DNA of 64,000 nucleotides from an uncultured Chitinophaga sp. (GTDB lineage: Bacteria > Bacteroidota > Bacteroidia > Chitinophagales > Chitinophagaceae): the NCBI RefSeq assembly GCF_902168175.1, contig NZ_CABHOU010000108.1:124001-188000 (forward strand). Direction: 5' to 3'. The notes beneath the pieces were generated by a model. It saw only the letters and a list, made by a program, of their open reading frames with translations. It did no database searches and had not been told where the DNA came from. The translations under genes and the position numbers were made by a program. Below, in pieces: positions 42,108 through 50,233 of the stretch; position 1 is the first letter of the stretch, and each line of letters begins with the position of its first letter.

Positions 42108-43379
42108 ATGTCGAACCAGGTTATTTCAGTTATTCTCGGCGGTGGAGCCGGAACACGTTTGTATCCCCTCACCCGCAAACGCTCGAAACCGGCAGTACCG
42201 GTTGGAGGCAAATACCGTTTGGTGGATATTCCTATTTCCAACTGTCTCAACGCAGACCTGCACCGCATATTTGTGCTTACGCAGTTCAACTCGGCGTCAC
42301 TGAACAAACACATCAAAAACACTTACTACTTCTCCAACTTCAGTAAAGCCTTCGTAGATATTCTGGCGGCGGAACAAACCCCGGATAATCCTACCTGGTA
42401 TCAGGGAACGGCTGATGCGGTGCGCCAAAGCCTGCACCACCTGGAAAACTTCGATTTTGAGTATGTACTCATCCTTTCGGGCGACCAGCTTTACCAGATG
42501 GACTTCTGCGAGATGATAGACCATCACATTGCACAGGGGGCTGATATCTCTATCGCTACCATCCCTGTTAATGCCAAAGATGCTACGGACTTCGGTATTC
42601 TTAAAACAGACGACAAGGGATTCATTACTTCGTTCATCGAAAAGCCTAAAACGGGCCTCGAAGATTGGACTTCGCCGGTAAGCGACGAAATGGATGCACT
42701 AGGTCGCAAATACCTGGCCTCGATGGGGATTTATATTTTCAACCGTAAACTGCTGTTCGATCTGCTGTTGCAGGACCAGGCCGGTGCGGCAGACTTCGGT
42801 AAGGAAATACTTCCTTATTCCATCAACCACCATAAAGTACTTAGTTTCCAATACACCGGCTACTGGACTGATATCGGTAACATCGGATCGTTCTTCGAAG
42901 CTAACCTGGGCCTTACGGACGAAATTCCACAATTCAACCTGTTTGATGAAACGCAAACCATCTTCTCCCGCGCCCGTATGCTGCCACCGGCCAAGGTATC
43001 GGTAGCCAGCATGGAACGTACGCTCATTTCCGATGGTTGCATTGTGCAGGCCACCAAACTCGAGCGCTGTGTGCTTGGTATCCGCTCTCGTATTGGTAAA
43101 GGGACTATCGTAACCAATACGTATATTATGGGTAACGACTTTTTCCAGACGCTGGAGGAAATTGCGGCCTTTAAGGAGAAGGGCGTACCGCCGATCGGTA
43201 TCGGGGAAAATTGTGAGATCAATAACGCGATTATCGATAAAAACGCCTGCATCGGCAACAACGTACGCATCAATGGTGGCGACCATATGACAGACGGGGA
43301 GTTTGAAAAATACACTGTGAAAGATGGCATTGTAGTTGTGAAGAAAGGGTCGGTATTGCCGGATGGGTTCACTATTTAG
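42108..43379 (+). CDS. glgC: Glucose-1-phosphate adenylyltransferase
   Basis: 423 residues. The nucleotide-binding start GGGAGTRLYPLTRKRSKPAV is followed by GKYRLVDIPISNCLNA, the substrate region around YQGTADAVRQ, the metal and glucose-phosphate site GDQLYQMDF, and the C-terminal left-handed beta-helix (residues about 300-420). It makes ADP-glucose, the first committed step of bacterial glycogen. It directly follows glgA. Confidence 0.97.
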   Translation: MSNQVISVILGGGAGTRLYPLTRKRSKPAVPVGGKYRLVDIPISNCLNADLHRIFVLTQFNSASLNKHIKNTYYFSNFSKAFVDILAAEQTPDNPTWYQGTADAVRQSLHHLENFDFEYVLILSGDQLYQMDFCEMIDHHIAQGADISIATIPVNAKDATDFGILKTDDKGFITSFIEKPKTGLEDWTSPVSDEMDALGRKYLASMGIYIFNRKLLFDLLLQDQAGAADFGKEILPYSINHHKVLSFQYTGYWTDIGNIGSFFEANLGLTDEIPQFNLFDETQTIFSRARMLPPAKVSVASMERTLISDGCIVQATKLERCVLGIRSRIGKGTIVTNTYIMGNDFFQTLEEIAAFKEKGVPPIGIGENCEINNAIIDKNACIGNNVRINGGDHMTDGEFEKYTVKDGIVVVKKGSVLPDGFTI

Positions 43380-43485
43380 GCAATCCCAACCGAATGCATC
43401 ACCAATAGTAATGGTTTATAAAATCCAAACCGGAATAAGGTGACCAGATTGGTTTAAAAGTTGAAGGATTTTAAAACAGTAGCTT

Positions 43486-44958
43486 ATGAGACTCTCCATA
43501 GAGCGCCAGAGTACCAAGATTTACCCTGACATGAAACGTGTAGTTGCACGTTTCTTCTATAACGGCGAACCAAGGGCTAAAGGAATTATTCAGCAGGTGT
43601 TAGATATGACAGATGCGGAAGCAGACATTATCATAACGCCCATCCTGAGGGAGTTCTCGAAACGGCACCGTAATATTACACGCATCTTCGAACGACATTG
43701 CGATAAACTTAAGAACCTCTTTACTTCAATGAAGATCGATATGAGCAGCCTGTCGTACAAACGCCGGCTGCTCATCGGATCTTACTTCACCAATGAATAC
43801 TCCATAGAATCTGCCGCTTTTTTCAATCCTTCCATCGTGGAAGATGTTGACCAGAGCGGGCTGGAAGAAGGGGAAAAGCGGGTGATCATCAGCTTTCGTG
43901 CCGTAGGGGAAGGGCACGTGTCGTCCATCGTATTCCGGCGCGGTCTGATCGATAAAAACAATATTGTTTCCTTTGTTCCTTCGGGTAGTTATGTGGATGA
44001 ACCGGATATTATACGCAACTCCATCTACCAGAAAAGCATTTTTTTCCAGAACGCTGTTTCGATCAAACTGCCCGATGCAGTAATGAAGGAAGTGCAGGAC
44101 AAATTGCCCGATAACTTCGAGTACGTTGCCCTCAAGCAAGTGATCCGTGAAATGCAGCAGCGCTACCAGATTGATCATTTGCTGAAGAAAGGCCTCGAAC
44201 GCCTGTTGTGGCTGGCGGATTCCTACTATGAGATCAATTTTTCGCTTGATACAGATATTTCGGACCGTGTAATTTTTCCTTATTCAGACGCTGAAAGCCG
44301 TGGTATTGAAGACGCACGTTTCGTAAGGTATACGAATGAAAAAGGAGAGGTACGCTTTTATGCTACGTACACAGCTTTCGATGGTATCACCATTCAGCCA
44401 AAACTGCTGGAAACACGTGATTTCTATCATTTCAACATTATGCCCCTTTATGGTGAGGGCGCTGCGAATAAGAACCTGGCGCTGTTCCCGAGAAAGATAA
44501 ACGGCAAATATGCTATGTTGTCGCGCATAGACGGAATTAACAACTATATCATGTACTCCGATAAGATCAATATCTGGGAAAAGCCGCAGATATTGCAAAC
44601 GCCCCGTTACCCGTGGGAATTTGTGCAGATAGGCAACTGCGGTTCGCCCATCGAAACGGAGGAGGGGTGGTTGCTGATCACTCACGGTGTTGGTCCAATG
44701 CGCACATACTGCATTGGCGCCAGCCTGTTCGACCTCGATAATCCGCAGAAAGAAATTGGTCGCCTGCGGCAGCCGCTGATATTACCTAATAAAGATGAAA
44801 GGGAAGGGTATGTGCCCAATGTGCTGTATTCATGCGGTTCTATGGTGAACAACGATGTGCTTATCATCCCGTACGGCCTGTCCGACTATGCTTCGGGTTT
44901 TGCTAATGTTCCCCTAAGTAAATTGCTGAATAAGATTAAAGAGGATGGCCTTGGATAG
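43486..44958 (+). CDS. GH130-family glycoside phosphorylase (mannoside phosphorylase-like)
   Basis: 490 residues, longer than the usual 320-400 of GH130. The N-terminal 120 residues are an all-alpha extension (QVLDMTDAEADIIITPILREF...). The five-bladed beta-propeller follows (from about residue 130). A catalytic-region motif G-I-E-D-A-R-F at about residue 273 matches the GH130 G-x-E-D-P-R segment, in which the Asp is the general acid. GH130 enzymes phosphorolyse, or in some cases hydrolyse, beta-mannosides. It is 106 bp downstream of glgC on the same strand and faces two glycosyltransferase genes, so a role in a storage or cell-surface mannoglycan is plausible. Confidence 0.8.
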   Translation: MRLSIERQSTKIYPDMKRVVARFFYNGEPRAKGIIQQVLDMTDAEADIIITPILREFSKRHRNITRIFERHCDKLKNLFTSMKIDMSSLSYKRRLLIGSYFTNEYSIESAAFFNPSIVEDVDQSGLEEGEKRVIISFRAVGEGHVSSIVFRRGLIDKNNIVSFVPSGSYVDEPDIIRNSIYQKSIFFQNAVSIKLPDAVMKEVQDKLPDNFEYVALKQVIREMQQRYQIDHLLKKGLERLLWLADSYYEINFSLDTDISDRVIFPYSDAESRGIEDARFVRYTNEKGEVRFYATYTAFDGITIQPKLLETRDFYHFNIMPLYGEGAANKNLALFPRKINGKYAMLSRIDGINNYIMYSDKINIWEKPQILQTPRYPWEFVQIGNCGSPIETEEGWLLITHGVGPMRTYCIGASLFDLDNPQKEIGRLRQPLILPNKDEREGYVPNVLYSCGSMVNNDVLIIPYGLSDYASGFANVPLSKLLNKIKEDGLG

Positions 44959-45001
44959 TGATAGATAGCATTTTTGTCTGACTAAAAACGATTTCATGAT
45001 A

Positions 45002-45041
45002 AAACAATAGCCGGCTGAACTTACTCAGCCGGCTATTGTTT
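45002..45041. terminator. Bidirectional terminator, 17-bp perfect stem
   Basis: AAACAATAGCCGGCTGA (45002-45018) pairs perfectly with TCAGCCGGCTATTGTTT (45025-45041) around 6 nt. Located between the convergent GH130 and GT4 genes. Confidence 0.9.
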
Positions 45042-45058
45042 CTTTCAGTCAATGTATA

Positions 45059-46072
45059 TTAATGGCTCAACATCTGCTCATAAACAGTGATATAGTCTTC
45101 CACCATTTTCTCGCGACTAAACTTCTGCACGGCATGCTCCCGGCAGTTGCTGCGCGGTAGGTTGCTGAGCATGGCTACTTTTTCAACCGCTTCCTGTTCG
45201 GAGTTAACGAGGTAACCCGTGCTGCCATCTATAATTAGTTCTTCCATTGAACCACGCTTGTAAGCAATTACAGGCGTACCGCACATCATGGCTTCCGCCA
45301 CGCTAAGTCCAAATGGTTCGTCGAAGTGGATAGGGTGCAGTAGGGCTTTCGCATTACCCAGTAGTTTATTGCGTACCTCCGGTCCTGCAGGACCAACGTA
45401 TTGCACCTGCCCGTCATCAATGAACGGCTCTACCTGCTCGCGGAAATAAGCCTCATCCTGCACAATGCCAGCTATTATGATCTGGTGCCCGCTTGCTTTC
45501 GCTATCCGGATCGCATCGGCTGTGCCTTTATGCGGATGGATGCGACCGAAATAAAGCAGGTAATCACCGTCTGGCTGCGAAGTAAAACTGAACTGGGAGG
45601 TGTCGAGCCCATTATACACCGTTGCTGCATAATGCAGCGACGGGTGGCGATCACTATTACTGATAGATACGTAGTGATTGCTGTTGTTAAAACGCTGGTA
45701 AACAGGGATTATCTTTTCTGAGGAAAAGCCATGTATCGTGGTTACCATGGGTGTTTTAATAAAGGGAGTATAGGTGAGGGGCAGAAAGTCGAAATGGTTG
45801 TGAAGAATGTCGAACTCGCGGGCATGCTGCATAAAGTAACTGATATGCATACACTCCAGCACTTTCGCGTCCTGGCTTCGATCTTCTTCATAACCTTTCG
45901 GGCAAATGGAACGTAATGTTCCGTTAGTCTGGGAATCACCGGTGGCGAAGAGGCTTACTTCAAACCCTCTTGCCACCAGCCCTTCCGCAACATTGGAGGC
46001 TACCTGTTCCCAGGGTCCGTAATGTTGCGGAGGGGTGCGCCAGGCTACCGGCGCAAGTATGGCTATTTTCAT
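45059..46072 (-). CDS. GT4-family glycosyltransferase
   Basis: 337 residues with two Rossmann lobes (GT-B). Motifs: APVAWRTPPQHYGPWEQVASNVAEGL at the N-terminus and, for the C-terminal lobe, FGRIHPHKGTADAI, then EPFGLSVAEAMMCGTPVIAYKRGSMEEL with the E-x7-E pattern that defines retaining GT4 enzymes. Donor is not predictable, mannose or glucose are typical. It is 12 nt downstream of a larger fused glycosyltransferase gene on the same strand, so they are an operon. Confidence 0.9.
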   Translation of the reverse strand: MKIAILAPVAWRTPPQHYGPWEQVASNVAEGLVARGFEVSLFATGDSQTNGTLRSICPKGYEEDRSQDAKVLECMHISYFMQHAREFDILHNHFDFLPLTYTPFIKTPMVTTIHGFSSEKIIPVYQRFNNSNHYVSISNSDRHPSLHYAATVYNGLDTSQFSFTSQPDGDYLLYFGRIHPHKGTADAIRIAKASGHQIIIAGIVQDEAYFREQVEPFIDDGQVQYVGPAGPEVRNKLLGNAKALLHPIHFDEPFGLSVAEAMMCGTPVIAYKRGSMEELIIDGSTGYLVNSEQEAVEKVAMLSNLPRSNCREHAVQKFSREKMVEDYITVYEQMLSH

Positions 46073-46084
46073 CTATTATTTCGC

Positions 46085-48373
46085 TTAACTGATTTTACTG
46101 CTTAACACGCTGGTAGAAATAAGCGTGGTTTGCACCGGCTTCTCCTGTCTTATTACATCTGCTTCTTTTAATACAGCCAGATGGGAGATAAGGTATGCCA
46201 GCGTACTTTCCGCGCCCTGGTTGCGATTTATGCTGCCTTGCTGAAGGCCATCGCAGCAACCATGCGTTTCACTATCGTACAGGGGCACACGCAGTGAGTT
46301 GTCGCCTAGGAACCAGCGGTAAGCGGTATACATTTTTTCAAGATGATGACGCTCTTTGCTTACCTCGTAAGCCTGTTGGTACAATAGTACCATTGCCATG
46401 GTTTCTATCGCCTGCTGGTCGTACTTCGGACTGCATTTGCCAGGCTGGTGCCAGCCATCGTTTCCAACTGGTGTAAGGTGCCCGTCACACATAGTAATTT
46501 CTTCCAGGAAGGCAAGTGTTTTCATTGCTACGTCGTATGTTCTTTCATCACCGGTAACTTCGTAGGCATGTAATAATGCCAGCGGAAGTATACCATTATC
46601 GTAACTCATATTGTATTCGAACCACTGCCAGTCTTTGGTGCTGTTCTGTTCAAAACCTGCCAGCAGCGGCTCTATTAGTACGTTTAACAGTTTGAACATG
46701 CCTTCGTCGGTAGGGTGGTAAGCCAGGTAATGGCTAACGCCGATGGCTGCATTGGCGCGACCACGCATATGTTCAAGTGTGGCAAAGTGCTGGGTGCTGC
46801 GCTGGAACAATTCCTGTGCAAATTCGCGGTAGGAGTTGTTAGGCGCGTAACGAACCAGGTACCCCAGAGCCCACACTGTACGTCCAAAGCTATCTTCGGA
46901 ACCTATTTCGTCTAAGTATTGCCTGCTAAAGCTCAGGAAGTTGCGGAAGTTCCCGTCCTCCCGTTGCATATATTGTATGAAGCTCAGGTAGGTGGTGATG
47001 AGGTCCATTGATTCTTTAGGACGGCGGTACTGTTGCGCCATCAGCATCATCATCAATGCCCTTGAGTTATCATCGAGGCAATAGCCCTCTTTCAGATTAG
47101 GAATACCGAATTTCGCGTGTTGTACAATACCGGTGTTATCGGTAAGGCGGCGTACATGCGAAAGGTTTAATGGTGTTAAGTTCGATACGTCGGGTACAGG
47201 TTTAGTGTTTACAACGGTAGGGCGGGGAGTGGCCAATATTTTACGCGCCATCTGGCGGTAACGGGCGCCCATCTGCGACCATTGCAGCTGCCTGCCGTAA
47301 GCGGCCGCTGTGAACTTCAATTGTTTCAGTTCGGCAGGGTTGTCCAGCAAACTGTTCATGGTATTTGCCAGTTCGTTACTGTTCTTGAAGTCGAATAATT
47401 TTCCACGCCCATCTGCCAGTAATTCCTTTGCATACCAATATGGAGTAGAAAGTACAGCAGAACCTGCGCCCAGCGCATAAGTAAGGGTGCCACTGGTGAT
47501 TTGCGCCTCGTTTAAGTACGGCGTAACGTAGATGTCGCACTGCGTGAGGTACGCAAATAATTCCTGCTCTGATAAAAAGTGGTTTAGAAATATCACATGA
47601 TTTTCCAATTGAAGGTCTTCTACCATCTTTTCCAGGCTCTCCCTGTATTCCTCACCCGCATGCCTTACTACCGCAGGGTGGGTAGTACCCGCCACAACGT
47701 ACAACACTTCGGGGTGTTTGGCAATCACTTTGGGCATGGCCTGTATCACGGTTTCTATGCCCTTATTACGGCTCAATAACCCAAAGGTGAATACCAGTTT
47801 GCGCTTCCACGTATTGGAAACAAGGTATTGCTGCGGATTGGTCAGTTCGGAGAAGTCGGGTACCCCATGTTCGATCAATGATATTTTGTCGGACGATACG
47901 CCGTAGATATTACTGAGGAAGTCGATGGCCAATTGGCTCATCACCACTATCTTAGATGCACGCTGTGCGATCTCGCGTATAATGGATTTTTGTATGAATG
48001 AAGGTTCTTTCAGAACAGTGTGGAAGGTAACGATGAAGGGAATTTCAAGCGCATGCAGCAACGGCAGCAGGTAAACGCCGTTGTCGCCGCCAAAAATGCC
48101 GAATTCATGTTGAACAATGCAGATATCCGCGCCGCTCTGGTTAATGAAACGGGCCGCTTCATGATAGTCTTCCAGCTGATGCTGGCGTATTACATGTTCT
48201 ACCTCTTTAGGATAATCGTAAACCTGTTCGCTGTCGTTGATCGCAATAACAGATACTTCCTGTTTCTTACCTTCCTCTTTAGGACTGTTTGTCATGGACT
48301 GCACCAGGTGCCTGGTAAATGTGGCAATCCCGCATTCTCTTGGCGGATACGAGGCTATGTACGCTATCTTCAT
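46085..48373 (-). CDS. GT4 glycosyltransferase fused to an alpha-toroid domain
   Basis: 762 residues. Residues 1-390 are a GT4 domain (IASYPPRECGIATFTRHL at the start, FGLLSRNKGIETVIQAM, and a sugar-nucleotide region with SAVLSTPYWYAKELLADGRG). Residues about 400-745 are all-alpha with hairpin-like repeats, consistent with an (alpha/alpha)6 toroid as in glycosidases or epimerases; DNSRALMMMLMAQQYR and SYDNGILPLALLHAYEVTGDE are examples. The fusion suggests that one protein builds and trims or binds the same glycan. It is co-transcribed with the smaller GT4 downstream. The substrate is unknown. Confidence 0.82.
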   Translation of the reverse strand: MKIAYIASYPPRECGIATFTRHLVQSMTNSPKEEGKKQEVSVIAINDSEQVYDYPKEVEHVIRQHQLEDYHEAARFINQSGADICIVQHEFGIFGGDNGVYLLPLLHALEIPFIVTFHTVLKEPSFIQKSIIREIAQRASKIVVMSQLAIDFLSNIYGVSSDKISLIEHGVPDFSELTNPQQYLVSNTWKRKLVFTFGLLSRNKGIETVIQAMPKVIAKHPEVLYVVAGTTHPAVVRHAGEEYRESLEKMVEDLQLENHVIFLNHFLSEQELFAYLTQCDIYVTPYLNEAQITSGTLTYALGAGSAVLSTPYWYAKELLADGRGKLFDFKNSNELANTMNSLLDNPAELKQLKFTAAAYGRQLQWSQMGARYRQMARKILATPRPTVVNTKPVPDVSNLTPLNLSHVRRLTDNTGIVQHAKFGIPNLKEGYCLDDNSRALMMMLMAQQYRRPKESMDLITTYLSFIQYMQREDGNFRNFLSFSRQYLDEIGSEDSFGRTVWALGYLVRYAPNNSYREFAQELFQRSTQHFATLEHMRGRANAAIGVSHYLAYHPTDEGMFKLLNVLIEPLLAGFEQNSTKDWQWFEYNMSYDNGILPLALLHAYEVTGDERTYDVAMKTLAFLEEITMCDGHLTPVGNDGWHQPGKCSPKYDQQAIETMAMVLLYQQAYEVSKERHHLEKMYTAYRWFLGDNSLRVPLYDSETHGCCDGLQQGSINRNQGAESTLAYLISHLAVLKEADVIRQEKPVQTTLISTSVLSSKIS

Positions 48374-48637
48374 ATAATTAAGGTTTTTTTTACTAGTTGT
48401 GCCAGAAAAAAGTTTTCAAAAGGGGGCAGGCTCTCGCTTCTCAGATGAAAGTGAATTATTCAAAAAGCCAGCCATTTATTTATTTATAATACGTTCGGGG
48501 CCAGGATGTGAATAGTGTAGGTCAGGAGTAAAAAGTAACCGATAAACAGCGGATTGGCACGGTTAAACCAAAAAGTGGGCGTTCCACCATCAAATTCCCT
48601 AAATTCGTGCATTCAATTTTTGACCACAAGCGCAATT

Positions 48638-50233
48638 ATGAAGCAGGGCGTTCATCATATCCCTTACCGGGAAACAGGTTTTTTCAGCCAGTTAGTTATC
48701 GATTTTCTGTCGGAGCATCCATCAGTCAGGCCTTTTTATCAGTATTCTCCTGTTAAACCGGATTATGAGGGGGCGATACGAGCGAAAAGTACACAGCCGC
48801 TGGATAGAGAGTTATTAGTGCGGGCGCTGGAGGAACAATATACAGCTTTAAATCCGGAAGAGACGGTTAAAAATAATATCAGGCTGCTCGGCCAGAGCAA
48901 TACATTCAGCATTTGCACCGCGCATCAGCCTAATATTTTCACCGGTTACCTGTACTTCGTATATAAAATTCTGCAAACTGTTAAATTGGCGGCTGACCTA
49001 AAGCAACAGTTCCCGGAAAAGAACTTTGTACCTGTTTACTATATGGGCAGCGAAGATGCTGACCTCGACGAGTTGGGCAGTATTTATCTTGATGATAAAA
49101 AACTTACCTGGAACACGGGCCAGCAGGGGGCCGTTGGTCGCATGAATACCAAAGGGCTGGAAGTAATCACGGAAGAAATCGTTAAAAAGCTGAGTTTTGC
49201 GCCTTTCGGCGAAGAAGTCAAAGAGATACTTGAAACGGCTTACGGTCAGCACGATACCATTCAGCAGGCGACACTTTACCTCGTTAACCGGCTTTTCGGC
49301 CGTTATGGCCTCGTGGTGCTAATTCCCGACACGCCGCTGTTTAAGAAACAGATTAAACATATTCTTAAAGAAGAACTCTGGCAACAATCCTCTCATAAAA
49401 TTGTTTCGGGCACTACCGAGGAAATATTACAGCATCACAAAGTGCAGGCTTCGCCCAGGGAGATAAATTTATTCTACCTGCAGGAAAATTCCAGGGAACG
49501 TATCGTGAAAGATGGGGAATTGTGGAAAGTGTTGCACACTCCGTTGGTGTTCGACGAACAGGGTTTAAAAGCTGAAATCGAGCAGCACCCGGAACGTTTT
49601 AGTCCCAATGTGATCTTACGTGGTATTCTGCAGGAAACTATACTGCCCAACGTTGCCTTCATTGGCGGTGGTGGCGAAATCGCTTACTGGATTGAGTTAA
49701 AGGCCCTGTTCGAGCATTACAGCGTACCCTATCCCATTTTGTTACTGCGTAATTCTTTTTTATGGGTGGATAAATTTTCTTCAGAACGTCTACAGAAACT
49801 GAATATCTCCATCACGGAATTTTTCCAGGAAACAGAACTATTGATCAACAGTTACGTGCATAAAAACACGAATAATAACCTGGTGCTGAAAAAGGAATAT
49901 GAGGATATTGAGATACTGTTCGCACAACTCGAAACGAAAGCGAAGAGTATAGACGTAACGCTGGTGGCCTCTGTAAATGCCGAACTTAAACGGGCGATGA
50001 AATCGCTCGGTAAGGTGGAGCATAAATTCCTGCGTGCTGAGAAGAAGAAGTTTGAATGGCAAACGGAGCAAATACGGCAGCTGAAAGCTCGTTTATTCCC
50101 CTCAAATTCTTTGCAGGAGCGTCGCGAGAACTTCCTGCCTTACTATGCACAATTCGGCCCGGCCTTTTTCGACCGTTTACTGGAAGCCATGACGCCCGTA
50201 ACCGATCAGTTTTGCGTGATAGCCGAGGCGTGA
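48638..50233 (+). CDS. bshC: Bacillithiol biosynthesis cysteine-adding enzyme
   Basis: 531 residues from ATG 48638 (MKQGVHHIPYRETGFFSQL), M29 of the open frame; this matches the usual BshC start. The core is a Rossmann-like domain with HQPNIFTGYLYFVYKI and YYMGSEDADLDELGSI, a middle segment with RNSFLWVD, and a long coiled coil near residues 380-470. BshC ligates cysteine to glucosaminyl-malate to form bacillithiol, the thiol used by many Bacteroidota. No other bsh genes are in the window. It overlaps the convergent FUSC gene by 28 nt. Confidence 0.93.
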   Translation: MKQGVHHIPYRETGFFSQLVIDFLSEHPSVRPFYQYSPVKPDYEGAIRAKSTQPLDRELLVRALEEQYTALNPEETVKNNIRLLGQSNTFSICTAHQPNIFTGYLYFVYKILQTVKLAADLKQQFPEKNFVPVYYMGSEDADLDELGSIYLDDKKLTWNTGQQGAVGRMNTKGLEVITEEIVKKLSFAPFGEEVKEILETAYGQHDTIQQATLYLVNRLFGRYGLVVLIPDTPLFKKQIKHILKEELWQQSSHKIVSGTTEEILQHHKVQASPREINLFYLQENSRERIVKDGELWKVLHTPLVFDEQGLKAEIEQHPERFSPNVILRGILQETILPNVAFIGGGGEIAYWIELKALFEHYSVPYPILLLRNSFLWVDKFSSERLQKLNISITEFFQETELLINSYVHKNTNNNLVLKKEYEDIEILFAQLETKAKSIDVTLVASVNAELKRAMKSLGKVEHKFLRAEKKKFEWQTEQIRQLKARLFPSNSLQERRENFLPYYAQFGPAFFDRLLEAMTPVTDQFCVIAEA

